Shown here piece after piece: positions 1-7,887 of a DNA stretch of 18,116 nt. Source of the stretch: CAYZEE01 sp964477485 (GTDB taxonomy: Bacteria; Patescibacteriota; Microgenomatia; Levybacterales; UBA12049); the NCBI GenBank assembly GCA_964477485.1, contig CAYZEE010000022.1, forward strand, positions 1-18,116. The letters are read 5' to 3'. Within the stretch, counting starts at the first letter, position 1. Each line of letters begins with the position of its first letter. A model generated the notes under the pieces. The model was not told the origin of the DNA. It did no database searches and saw only the letters and a program-made list of their open reading frames with translations. A program made the position numbers and the translations under genes.

Positions 1-28
1 AGCGGGACAGATCGTTGTTAAAATCAAA

Positions 29-101
29 AGCGCCCGATGGGATTTGAACCCATGACCTGCGGATTCGAAGTCCGACGCTCTATCCACTGAGCTACGGGCG
101 C
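29..101 (-). tRNA. tRNA-Arg (anticodon UCG)
   Basis: Read on the minus strand this is a complete cloverleaf: 7-bp acceptor stem GCGCCCG/CGGGCGC, D arm with GCTCAGTGGATAGAGC, anticodon loop CTTCGAA (anticodon TCG) closed by a CGGA/TCCG stem, and T arm with GGTTCAAATCC. The CCA end is not encoded. AT-rich sequence with a TATAAT hexamer lies directly upstream (102-107), too close to be the -10 box itself. The gene is outside the island and is host backbone. Confidence 0.96.
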
Positions 102-135
102 ATTATATTTTGTATATCGAGCCTGCGCTTTAAGA

Positions 136-335
136 TTATTGCTCGGTCTGCCCTTTATACACGGTGATCCTGTTCCTGCCCGCTTTCTTTGATTCGAGCA
201 GCGCTTCCTGTGCACACTTGATAAAATGATCGGCATCTATGATACCGCCGTCAGGCAGGCACGCTATGCCTATGGAAAAGGTTATAGGAGTTTGTCCGCA
301 TATACCCGACAGGTCCTGCTTTCTCATCTCGTTCA
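136..335 (-). pseudogene. 3' remnant of a GGDEF-domain (diguanylate cyclase) gene
   Basis: The minus-strand frame encodes the end of a GGDEF domain: a TFSIGIA motif, then a helix ADHFIKCAQEALLESKKAGR followed by NRITVY. This matches the usual family ending (vTvSiGiA ... ADeALYrAKeaGRNrv). It stops at 136-138. Upstream of about position 335 the frame loses all similarity to the family, and the GG(D/E)EF loop and the whole N-terminal half are absent. The break coincides with the tandem repeat at 337-368, so the gene was probably truncated by a repeat or mobile-sequence insertion. The fragment cannot make cyclic di-GMP. Confidence 0.75.
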
Positions 336-336
336 A

Positions 337-368
337 AAAGCATATAGGGGTCAAAGCATATAGGGGTC
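337..368. repeat. Tandem 16-bp repeat at the breakpoint of the GGDEF gene
   Basis: Two perfect head-to-tail copies of AAAGCATATAGGGGTC (337-352 and 353-368), followed by TGCCCTTGACATTGGACATT. Phrases of this kind (CATATAGGGGTC, CTTGACATT.GACAT) recall the ends of REP-associated (Y1) transposase sequences. That link is from memory and is not proven by the sequence. No transposase gene is present. Confidence 0.6.
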
Positions 369-483
369 TGCCCTTGACATTGGACATTTGGAGGGGGGAG
401 ACAAGTGCGGTACACACACATGCGTCCTTCTTAACCAAGAGGAAAGATAATGCCCTGTCCCGCCATTGGCAGGACACACATTT

Positions 484-590
484 ACGAAAGGGGGGATGGA
501 AAGCAACCCCCTTTGTCCCCCTTGTCAGGGGGAAATAGCAGAACTCCCTTCCGTCCCCTTTCTCTGAAGGGGGAAATTGCAGAATCCTAC
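484..590. repeat. C/G-rich hairpin-forming intergenic repeat
   Basis: This gene-free stretch contains two small hairpins, TCCCCC-6-GGGGGA (near 516-533) and CCCCTT-6-AAGGGG (near 556-574). It also has a near-perfect direct repeat AGGGGGAAAT(A/T)GCAGAA at 527-543 and 568-584. Both copies have the same layout of C-run, loop, G-run and AAATWGCAGAA, so this is a degenerate tandem of one unit. It looks like a dispersed intergenic repeat family of the host chromosome. I see no coding potential from 336 to 719 on either strand. Confidence 0.6.
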
Positions 591-683
591 CGGACCAATG
601 CCCCCTTATCAGAGAGAGACCTCACCTTCATCTCCGAGAGGGAACTAATCACGGGATGGATAGCAGTCCCTATTGGTTACTGC

Positions 684-711
684 TTGACGTCTTGCAATAT
701 TTTTGTAACAA
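684..711 (+). promoter_or_regulatory. Probable original promoter of tRNA-Thr, now driving only the truncated tRNA
   Basis: TTGACG (684-689) and TAACAA (706-711) are separated by 16 bp and lie 12 bp upstream of the tRNA-Thr 5' fragment. The -35 box is good and the -10 box is weak. If the island was inserted into this tRNA, this is the native promoter, cut off from the intact tRNA copy at the other end. Confidence 0.4.
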
Positions 712-719
712 TTTATTGG

Positions 720-764
720 TAATGCTGGGATAGCTCAATTGGTAGAGCAGCGCATTCGTAATGC
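720..764 (+). other. attL: truncated 5' half of tRNA-Thr
   Basis: These 45 bp are identical to 17434-17478 and include TAAT plus the first 41 nt of tRNA-Thr, through the anticodon CGT and part of the 3' side of the anticodon stem. After 764 the sequence runs into AAAAAAGGCAAAAACACAAG, so the T arm and the 3' acceptor strand are missing. It cannot fold as a tRNA. It marks the left junction of the island. Confidence 0.9.
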
Positions 765-889
765 AAAAAAGGCAAAAACACAAGGTGTTGAAAGATATGG
801 TTAATTCCGTGATTTATCTTATTTATCAACATTATAGGGTTATTATGTGTTACTACAATTTATTACTATTCTCCACCATTTAAGGCAAT

Positions 890-913
890 ATGTTGTAGCA
901 AAAACGGTAGCAG
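890..913 (+). repeat. Left copy of the 24-bp subterminal repeat (putative integrase arm site)
   Basis: Perfect 24-bp match, same orientation, to 17361-17384, which is the 3' end of the integrase gene. Each copy contains two GTAGCA hexamers 11-12 bp apart. It lies 126 bp inside the attL core, while the right copy lies 50 bp inside attR. Position, orientation and internal duplication fit arm-type binding sites of a tyrosine recombinase. A leftover of a related integrase gene is the alternative. Confidence 0.6.
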
Positions 914-927
914 TTAATTATGCATAA

Positions 928-2724
928 TTATAGATGCAGGACACTATCTTTAGTAGAATCTATCGCTCTAAAATACTCATCAGGTTGTTGAATAGGCAGT
1001 TTCTTTATTAAATCATCAATTATCATCTCAGCACGTTTGTTAATAAAAATATCTAAGGCGTTAAGCGGCATATTATCACTTCTTGCCCACTCCAGAATTT
1101 CTTTTGGAAGTAAATGCGTGGGCATTATTGCTTCAAATTCTGGTTTGTCATAATCTTTAATATACTCAAGAGGATTTCGATTATAAATATCGAGATTTGT
1201 AATTTGTGTTATGTAAACAATGTTCATCAAGCTATTATTATTAACTTGATTATGTTGATTGTTGTTCAGCACATATTCAGAATTAGTTGGAAACACATGA
1301 TGCAGATTTGGATTGTCAGTTGAGAAGAAGGAATTCTGAACTATAACTTCTCTATTGCAATGTTCCCAATCCTTTGGTTGATGACTTGCGTAAAGTGCAA
1401 GTATTGCACGGCTTAAACGTCCTCTGGAACTATAAGAAGAAGAACGCAATTTTTCTATATCAATTAGAAACGGACCAAGTTGATAAGGTTGATTTTGTTT
1501 TTCTTTATTCAATAAATCTATATGTTGGAATAAATGGGTTGTATTGCTCAATAAATCATCATTATGAAAACTGTAATACCAGAAATATTTCTCAAGAAAT
1601 TTATAGTTTGGATTATCGTTCTTATAAAAGTAGTTTGCAATCGTTAAATAAAAATAACGGAACGGAATCAAATATGGCGTTTTAACATGGATATGATTTT
1701 CAAAAAAATCAAATACTTTTAAAATTGCTTTTTGGGCATCTTCCCAAATTTCGAGTACCTGTTCTGTTTTGATTTCATTGAGATAGCGATCAGTTATATT
1801 GTAAACTCCTGAATCAGGTATATGTTGATTTATTATTATGGATAATATTTGAAGATAACTTAAATCATCAATAGTCAGAAACTCACTGTGATTGATATTT
1901 TTGAAATTGTCAATTAACTCACGTAGGTAGAAACCCTTATCTGTTTTAGTTTTAGGTTTAAAGGTTTTAGCTACAACTATATCAAAAATGCTTAATGCTT
2001 TGCCCGCTTGATTAATACGCTCAAAGATTTGACACACTTCAACAACTTGAATGCCTTTTACTTCAATAAAAGAGATACGGTAATTATCAAGAATGTCCTT
2101 AATCCTTCTGAGTTCTTTGCGAGCTGGATTATCATAATCCTTATAATCACCCTTAGGATTTTCAACTAAGCATCTTTCCACTTTGCTAAAATTATTTTTA
2201 ACATCTATTAGTTTAACTATTAAGCCTTCATCATACTTTTTCTTTGTGGGAATATTCTGTCGGATTTTACCATCTCTATCGTCAATTTCTTCCCAAAACA
2301 AGAAGCGACTCTTATAACTTTCATCATCTGTTTCGTTATCGCTCTGAACTGTCAAGTCAACATAGAGAGTAGGATCAAACGTTGGATTGTTTTCTATATT
2401 ACCGCCATACAACGAAGTAAGCAATGAAGTAGTCCGCTGTTGACCATCAAGAATATATTGATACTCAGTTCTGTTAAACGTTTCATCTGTAATCTCATGT
2501 CCACCAATATGCCTATGGTTGTGTAATTTTAAGTCGGTTTTCCAGACCAGAATACTTCCCAGTGGATAAAATTTATATATACTATCCCAAAGTTTTTTTA
2601 CATTTTCTTTATCCCAAACCACTTCCCTTTGGAACGTAGGGATTTGGTAATTCTTGTTTAACAAATCATCAAGATAGGTTGTCAACCCCTTATTTGTTGG
2701 ATATATTCTATCTGTATAGCTCAT
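928..2724 (-). CDS. DUF262/HNH (GmrSD-like) type IV restriction protein
   Basis: 598 aa. Proteins with this architecture act as modification-dependent restriction enzymes. The N-terminal DUF262 domain (GmrS type, related to ParB/sulfiredoxin folds) binds nucleotide, and the C-terminal HNH-like domain (DUF1524, GmrD type) cuts DNA. Visible motifs are IPTFQREVVW at residues 28-37, ILDGQQRTTSL at 91-101 (the diagnostic DGQQR), and near the C-terminus HHVFP at 475-479 followed by an Asn-rich loop and SLMNIVYIT, the place where the HNH Asn is expected. The classic substrate is glucosylated hydroxymethylcytosine phage DNA; specificity here is unknown. The ATG at 2722-2724 is preceded by a weak AAGAAG. 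The gene is the last on the minus strand and is separated from the Res gene by a 242-bp scar, so it may have its own promoter and be an independent defence gene. Confidence 0.85.
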   Translation of the reverse strand: MSYTDRIYPTNKGLTTYLDDLLNKNYQIPTFQREVVWDKENVKKLWDSIYKFYPLGSILVWKTDLKLHNHRHIGGHEITDETFNRTEYQYILDGQQRTTSLLTSLYGGNIENNPTFDPTLYVDLTVQSDNETDDESYKSRFLFWEEIDDRDGKIRQNIPTKKKYDEGLIVKLIDVKNNFSKVERCLVENPKGDYKDYDNPARKELRRIKDILDNYRISFIEVKGIQVVEVCQIFERINQAGKALSIFDIVVAKTFKPKTKTDKGFYLRELIDNFKNINHSEFLTIDDLSYLQILSIIINQHIPDSGVYNITDRYLNEIKTEQVLEIWEDAQKAILKVFDFFENHIHVKTPYLIPFRYFYLTIANYFYKNDNPNYKFLEKYFWYYSFHNDDLLSNTTHLFQHIDLLNKEKQNQPYQLGPFLIDIEKLRSSSYSSRGRLSRAILALYASHQPKDWEHCNREVIVQNSFFSTDNPNLHHVFPTNSEYVLNNNQHNQVNNNSLMNIVYITQITNLDIYNRNPLEYIKDYDKPEFEAIMPTHLLPKEILEWARSDNMPLNALDIFINKRAEMIIDDLIKKLPIQQPDEYFRAIDSTKDSVLHL

Positions 2725-2784
2725 ATATGATGCTTCTTTTTCATTGGGACTATCCTATTTATTGCCTTTCATTTTATAGATACC

Positions 2785-2943
2785 CTATGCATGAACTGCC
2801 TTCTCAATTTTTCCTGCTACATCGGCTGGATTTCTTGATACAGTCCATTGCCATTTACCAAAGCCGCCATGTTGATTTACAGCTTTTACCCACTCAGCAA
2901 GAAATTCCCACTTCGTTTTGCCCTGCTGTGTCTCTTGCCCAGT
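2785..2943 (-). pseudogene. C-terminal remnant of a second type III Res subunit
   Basis: Between the Res stop and the DUF262 gene, one minus-strand frame (open from 2943, stop TAG at 2785-2787) reads about 53 codons containing GQETQQGKTK, EWVKAVN, HGGFGKWQW and VSRNPADV. This is the characteristic C-terminus of type III Res proteins of the BPTD_3080-like kind, where the segment follows the catalytic E-x-K of the nuclease domain. It is preceded in frame by TGA and has no start codon. The neighbouring frame just upstream reads YLKIKLN, possibly the frameshifted nuclease strand. It is unrelated to the C-terminus of the intact Res next door, so it is a leftover of an older Res gene at this site. 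Confidence 0.7.
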
Positions 2944-2966
2944 TCAATTTAATTTTCAGGTACATT

Positions 2967-5504
2967 TTACCTTTGAAAGGCTGATATTAGCTCTTTAAGA
3001 CTTTTAACACTATATTTTCCAAAATCTCCCTGATTAACACGAATAAACGACCATTGGGTCTTTGTTATGTTGGTTGCATCCTCACACCATATTTTAATTC
3101 TTTTATCCTTATGCTCAACATCCACGTCTACCAAGCCTTTTGTTTCAATAATTATATATTCATCTTTGTCATTTACCACTATGAAGTCTGGATAATAATT
3201 CCTCAGATTTCCTTCGGCATCTCTATACTCTACAAAGAAAGGAATTTTATAAACAAGTTTGGTAAATACTTTTACGTCTTCCGCTTTATCTAAAAATCTG
3301 GCAAAATCTGCCTCGAAATCGTTATCACACGGAACATAGTTAAAAATGCATTTATCCGCCGGGAAAATCAATTTCGTCCATGGGAAAGGTGCCGTATCGG
3401 AGAGTCTTATAGTATCATTTTTTTCTGGTTCTCTTTCTGTAAAGCTCAACTCTTTAAATGTATCAACAAACAAATGCACAAGCTTTCCCTGCACCTCTGG
3501 GGAGCTCAAGTTGTAAAGAACCCTTGGGTCATCAAAATTGATTTTCTCATTAAATAGTTTTTTTGAAACGTAGCTTTTTACTAATGGATAAAAACTATCA
3601 AAGGCGCCGCCGATTTTTAGCTCTTTCAGGATCCTATCTGTATAATAAGCAATCACGCTTTTGGGATCTTGAGGAACAGGGAGATCCCATTTCCTATTTA
3701 TGACTTCTCTGCCATTGAGCATATCCACAGCGATATATTCCGTTTCAAGAACCTTGTTTTCTAAAGGAATAGACAGTGCGGGCAGATTATCAACTGCTGC
3801 TTCATCTACAGAGAACTCTCTTATGATAATTCTCCGGCTCAAAATGGGTATTACAATATCTTTATCTAACTTATTTTCGTCTACAAATATTGTGGTTAGA
3901 TTGAGAGGTTTTCCTGCATCGAATTCATTAAACTTTATGCCTTCCTGTTTTTCCAATTCTTCAAGTATATCCGTTAATCCTGCCGGGCCGATGACCTCGA
4001 GCACATTTATTGATTTGTTCACATTTGCATCTTCCTCGGGAAACATCTTCCTCAATCCCCTGCCAATAATTTGTTCTGGCAAAACCTTTCGTTTAGAGCC
4101 ATAAGGCCTTAAACCTACAATAACATTGACATTCCTCACATCCCAGCCTTCGTTGAGCATCATGGTACTTATGATCACTTCATAAGGACTTTTTTCAGGA
4201 TCATCTATGTTCTTTGCAAATTCGCGTGCATGTGGAAGATCTTTTTTTGTTACCTCTCCTGTACTATCTGTATGTATGAGTAAAACTTTATCTTTCAAAT
4301 CCTTAAGAGAGCTTACATAGCCGAATACCTCATCTGCCTCTTCATTTTCCGAACATTGAAAAAACAGCACAGGCTTTTTAGATAACGGACTTAATGCCTT
4401 TTTGTATTCTCGCCATCTCCTTATACCGGCATCTATCCATGCCCTGTACCTCTCAACGCTCTTCTTGGAAGCGATCTCCTTTGCGTTTTTAAGCACTCCT
4501 TTTAAGGGCAGCTTTACAATAGTCATTTCAATGGCTTCTTTCAGTGAGAAGTCGGAAATTATCCACGGGAACAGAGCACCGTTCTCATTCTTAGGAGTTG
4601 CAGAAAAATCAAGTTCCATATTTATGCCTTGAGCAAATTTAGATTTAAGATTTTTGTGAAGGTCTATAAGAATTTGTTTCCATTTCTTTTCAAAATTATA
4701 GATATGGTGTGCTTCATCTTTCAGTATCGCTATATTCGGGCATGAGGTAAGCACTTCTTTTATCCTGTTTTCCTGATAAATATCATTTACATTATAAACC
4801 TCTGACAATTCCATAATCTCGTTTACATAGACGGAGACATCTTCTTTTGTATTTTTTCTTTCTTGCAACTGCTGAATGTTTGTTAAAAATAAAACCGATT
4901 GTGGAATAACATGAATAGGGTCTTCTTTGAGTATGACTTCCAGCTCAAATTCTTCCAGCCATTCAGGGGGGATGATTGGCAGTTCTCTGAATATTTTTCC
5001 ATTTTTAAAATCCCTTGTAAGCCTGTCATAGATGATATTTTTCTCTCCGGCTATAAGTAAAAACTTAGAAGTGTAATCGTCTTTATTTTCTTTCTTATAG
5101 TTAAAATATTGCCAGATGATACTCAAAGCCATCACATAGGTTTTCCCTGAGCCGGTCGCCATCTTGAAGGCATAAAGAGGGTACTGATCGTTAGAAGGAT
5201 CGTAGCCATGTATCTGCCCTGAACCAAAATCTCTTGCCACATCTATGAAGCTTCTCCTTTTCATGACTTCATAAATGTAGACGAGTGTTTCAATAGCTTC
5301 ACGCTGGCAAAACCATAACTGATATGGCTCATTATTCAATATGTGATCTTCGCTAAACCAGAATTGCAGAAGCCTTTTTGTGGTAAGAGTAGCTCCCTGA
5401 TACCCCTGTCCTCTCCAAGCAAACACAGCTTTGCGAAGCTCGTTAACCAAGTATGCCTTGCTTGGCTGCCTATTCTTTGGATAAAGTATTATAGTGGAAT
5501 TCAT
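2967..5504 (-). CDS. Type III Res-like restriction subunit: DEAH helicase plus PD-(D/E)XK nuclease
   Basis: 845 aa from the ATG at 5502-5504. This ATG follows the TAG of the upstream ATPase gene after a single base, so the start is set by translational coupling. An upstream in-frame extension exists but would overlap the ATPase gene by about 190 nt. Superfamily 2 motifs are Walker A MATGSGKT (115-122), DEAH (263-266), SAT (301-303) and motif VI IIGRGLRKM. The C-terminal nuclease is visible as PDF (D773) and ETK (E787, K789). In type III systems Res translocates or switches on DNA with ATP and cuts when two sites are engaged, and it needs Mod for specificity. Here it is encoded in one operon with Mod, but an SMC-like ATPase gene lies between them, so cleavage may be gated by that ATPase. 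Confidence 0.9.
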   Translation of the reverse strand: MNSTIILYPKNRQPSKAYLVNELRKAVFAWRGQGYQGATLTTKRLLQFWFSEDHILNNEPYQLWFCQREAIETLVYIYEVMKRRSFIDVARDFGSGQIHGYDPSNDQYPLYAFKMATGSGKTYVMALSIIWQYFNYKKENKDDYTSKFLLIAGEKNIIYDRLTRDFKNGKIFRELPIIPPEWLEEFELEVILKEDPIHVIPQSVLFLTNIQQLQERKNTKEDVSVYVNEIMELSEVYNVNDIYQENRIKEVLTSCPNIAILKDEAHHIYNFEKKWKQILIDLHKNLKSKFAQGINMELDFSATPKNENGALFPWIISDFSLKEAIEMTIVKLPLKGVLKNAKEIASKKSVERYRAWIDAGIRRWREYKKALSPLSKKPVLFFQCSENEEADEVFGYVSSLKDLKDKVLLIHTDSTGEVTKKDLPHAREFAKNIDDPEKSPYEVIISTMMLNEGWDVRNVNVIVGLRPYGSKRKVLPEQIIGRGLRKMFPEEDANVNKSINVLEVIGPAGLTDILEELEKQEGIKFNEFDAGKPLNLTTIFVDENKLDKDIVIPILSRRIIIREFSVDEAAVDNLPALSIPLENKVLETEYIAVDMLNGREVINRKWDLPVPQDPKSVIAYYTDRILKELKIGGAFDSFYPLVKSYVSKKLFNEKINFDDPRVLYNLSSPEVQGKLVHLFVDTFKELSFTEREPEKNDTIRLSDTAPFPWTKLIFPADKCIFNYVPCDNDFEADFARFLDKAEDVKVFTKLVYKIPFFVEYRDAEGNLRNYYPDFIVVNDKDEYIIIETKGLVDVDVEHKDKRIKIWCEDATNITKTQWSFIRVNQGDFGKYSVKSLKELISAFQR

Positions 5505-5505
5505 A

Positions 5506-7887
5506 CTATTTAACGCCCCAAGTAATGCATCCATTATTACATTTGACAATTTTTGCGTCTTGAAAATATCGAACAAACGCTCTACACTTCTGACAATAAA
5601 ACAGATCGTGAAGAGATTTAACAGAATCTGTGAAATCTTTAATTTCACTAATGGAAATATTTTTAAAGTCAGGATTATAATGAGAAAGCAGATTCCCAAA
5701 TATTTTATTCATCTCTAATTTTTTGAAAATTTGCTCTTCTCTTTTAAAATATTCGGGAAGAATGCGTTTGATCCTATTTTTAAGTGGCTCATACAGATCG
5801 CCGACATCATACCTGCCACCTCTTTTTCGCAATACTTGAGCCATCATATTTATTGTCATTTCATCCAAGACCCATTCTAAATATATTCTGCCAGTATTAC
5901 CGGCTTCTGTCTTTTGGCCTTTTTCTAATTTATCTTCTATATCATCCCATGGAGGTTTGAATTTATCTAAAATAGGTCCTTCCTCTAAACTCCATCTTAA
6001 TATTTTGATATTTTGATATTTATTGCCTACACTGAAGGCCTGTTCACTTGCACATAATTCTTCAAACCAAATATTATCATGAGTGGTTATTAAAAACTGC
6101 TTATCAGGAAACTCATTAAAAATGAGTTCTGCAATTCTATTTCTGTGAGATGCATCAATCGAGGCTACCACATCATCTAAAACAATTAGAGGGAATTCAG
6201 TATTAAATTTTTTGACAAAGGCAAGAAAAATACATAATCCTAAGGAATCCAGATGAGCTTCACTATAAAATCCTCGTGGATCTTCGTCTAATCTACTATA
6301 AAATTTTGTTTTAATTTCAGCGCTTGCTCTTCGTTTAACCTCTAACTTGATCGATCCGGTTTCTTCATTGGGATGTAAACATTCATAATATTTACAAAAA
6401 TCTTTTTCGATTTCATTATATATTTTTTGAACTTCTTCATTTTTAGTTCTGATAAATGCTTCATAAATCATATTAATTTGTTCTTTAAGTTGTTTTTTAT
6501 TATTTAGTTCATTTGTAAACTTTTCTATTCTATCACAAATTTCGTTTGTTTTTGTTAAATAATCTATGATTTTTACAATATGTTCCGACTTTTTGTCGAC
6601 AGGATTTTTTTGTAATTCGTTTTTAGACCAATTATTAAGTTCTTGCATCAGTGGTTTATATCCATTTGCTTTTGTCATATATTTATCCAGCGAATCAAGG
6701 TTAATTTTGACTATATCTATAGAAACGTCGCTCTTTAATTTAGTTAAGAATATTTTAATATTATTTAAAAATGTTAAATCTCTATCACAACCTACATCTA
6801 ATAATTTCTTCTTTAATATTTCTACTCTATCAGAATATTCTGATAGATCAATTATTAAACTTGAGCGATATTGTTTAATTTTTTCAATATGTTCTGCAAT
6901 AATACTATAATCCTTTAGTCGTCGTTCTATTGAAGCAATTACATCATTTCGTTTAATTAGTTCAAATGGCTGTAAACATAGAGGGCATTGATCCAATTTC
7001 TTTTCTATAATATATTTTTTACCCTGCTCTAATACTTGCTGAAAGATTATCTCCTCAATTGTTTGCTTATCCTTTTTCAAAGTGCCAATACTTTCCCAAA
7101 AGTTATTATGCTTTGAGAGAAAATTGATTTCGGTAGTCAAACTTTCTATTTCATTCTTGATTTCTTTTAATTTTATTGCTTTTTTTAAATCTATTCCACT
7201 AATTTTTTCGACAAGATTAGTTTTTATACGTGAAATATCTTTTAGTGAATTAATTGACAATTCAAATTCTTTAAGTTTTTTATTAATTAATTCTATTATG
7301 TGAGATTCTGAAGTAACCTCTTCTCCAAGAGTATTATTTAGTTCTATATTTTCTCTATTAATTTTATTTTCTAAAGATGTCACCTTTTCTAATATTTCAT
7401 CATCTTCATTCTTTAAAGCTAATTCGACTTTATCTAAGTCATTTATTCCCATCAATACGGCAAGTTGTGTATATCGAGGGGCTGGTTGAGCTACAATGAA
7501 ATCTAATAGATATTTTCTACGAAGTATAAAATGCGTTTTAATGCCCAAATTAAAATAATTTTCTATATCCGGCGGCATTTTTGAAATGTCTTGGAAAGAC
7601 CTCTCTACATTTACTTGTCCTTGTAAAAATTCTATCCCTACTCGACAATCTTCTTTTTTATAAGAAATATGAGGGACATTCCTAACTGTAGAAGTAGTTT
7701 TAGTTTCATCAAGGTAAGAAAGATTCCCATTAAAAAAGAATTCAAGCGCATCTACAAAAGAGCTTTTGCCACACCCATTTTCTCCATAAACTACAATAGA
7801 TTCTCCGTTAAATGATATATCTTGTTCTACAATGCCACGGAAATATTTAATATTTAGATTTTTTATCCTTTGAATTGTAATCTCCAA
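5506..7887 (-). CDS. Rad50/RecF-like SMC-family ATPase with zinc hook
   Basis: 793 aa from a TTG start (7885-7887) that overlaps the upstream 63-aa gene by 41 nt. No ATG precedes the conserved N-terminus. Motifs: Walker A GENGCGKSS (35-43); coiled-coil arms roughly 150-500 interrupted by a CPLC zinc hook (301-304); a signature-like YSEAHLDSLGLC (541-552); Walker B LIVLDD (567-572); H-loop ITTHD (600-604). A C-terminal domain of about 190 aa follows, with GNLLSH (731-736) and a zinc ribbon CQKC...CNNGC (765-786). Proteins of this type dimerise on DNA and often act as sensors or switches in defence systems (DndD, Lamassu, PARIS and RloC ATPases are relatives in architecture). The gene is visibly more AT-rich than its neighbours, which suggests separate acquisition. 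The C-terminal effector or docking function is unknown. Confidence 0.85.
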   Translation of the reverse strand: MEITIQRIKNLNIKYFRGIVEQDISFNGESIVVYGENGCGKSSFVDALEFFFNGNLSYLDETKTTSTVRNVPHISYKKEDCRVGIEFLQGQVNVERSFQDISKMPPDIENYFNLGIKTHFILRRKYLLDFIVAQPAPRYTQLAVLMGINDLDKVELALKNEDDEILEKVTSLENKINRENIELNNTLGEEVTSESHIIELINKKLKEFELSINSLKDISRIKTNLVEKISGIDLKKAIKLKEIKNEIESLTTEINFLSKHNNFWESIGTLKKDKQTIEEIIFQQVLEQGKKYIIEKKLDQCPLCLQPFELIKRNDVIASIERRLKDYSIIAEHIEKIKQYRSSLIIDLSEYSDRVEILKKKLLDVGCDRDLTFLNNIKIFLTKLKSDVSIDIVKINLDSLDKYMTKANGYKPLMQELNNWSKNELQKNPVDKKSEHIVKIIDYLTKTNEICDRIEKFTNELNNKKQLKEQINMIYEAFIRTKNEEVQKIYNEIEKDFCKYYECLHPNEETGSIKLEVKRRASAEIKTKFYSRLDEDPRGFYSEAHLDSLGLCIFLAFVKKFNTEFPLIVLDDVVASIDASHRNRIAELIFNEFPDKQFLITTHDNIWFEELCASEQAFSVGNKYQNIKILRWSLEEGPILDKFKPPWDDIEDKLEKGQKTEAGNTGRIYLEWVLDEMTINMMAQVLRKRGGRYDVGDLYEPLKNRIKRILPEYFKREEQIFKKLEMNKIFGNLLSHYNPDFKNISISEIKDFTDSVKSLHDLFYCQKCRAFVRYFQDAKIVKCNNGCITWGVK

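Noticed and set aside
102..107. TATAAT as the -10 box of tRNA-Arg
   Set aside because: It abuts the mature 5' end of the tRNA, leaving no room for a transcription start. The working promoter must lie further upstream.
724..764. Functional second tRNA-Thr
   Set aside because: It lacks the T arm and the 3' acceptor strand. It is the att duplicate.
5505..5699. N-terminal extension of Res by 65 residues
   Set aside because: The extension (MGICFLIIILTLKIF...) overlaps the ATPase coding sequence by about 190 nt and looks like its shadow. The ATG at 5504, 1 nt after the ATPase stop, gives a normal Res N-terminus.
5494..7303. Plus-strand ORFs antisense to the ATPase and Res genes
   Set aside because: They are hydrophobic, Phe/Ile/Ser-rich shadow frames typical of the complement of AT-rich Lys/Glu/Asn-rich genes.
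5506..7887. RloC-type anticodon nuclease
   Set aside because: The zinc hook and Rad50-like ATPase are similar, but the catalytic nuclease residues of RloC/PrrC are not recognisable in the C-terminal part.
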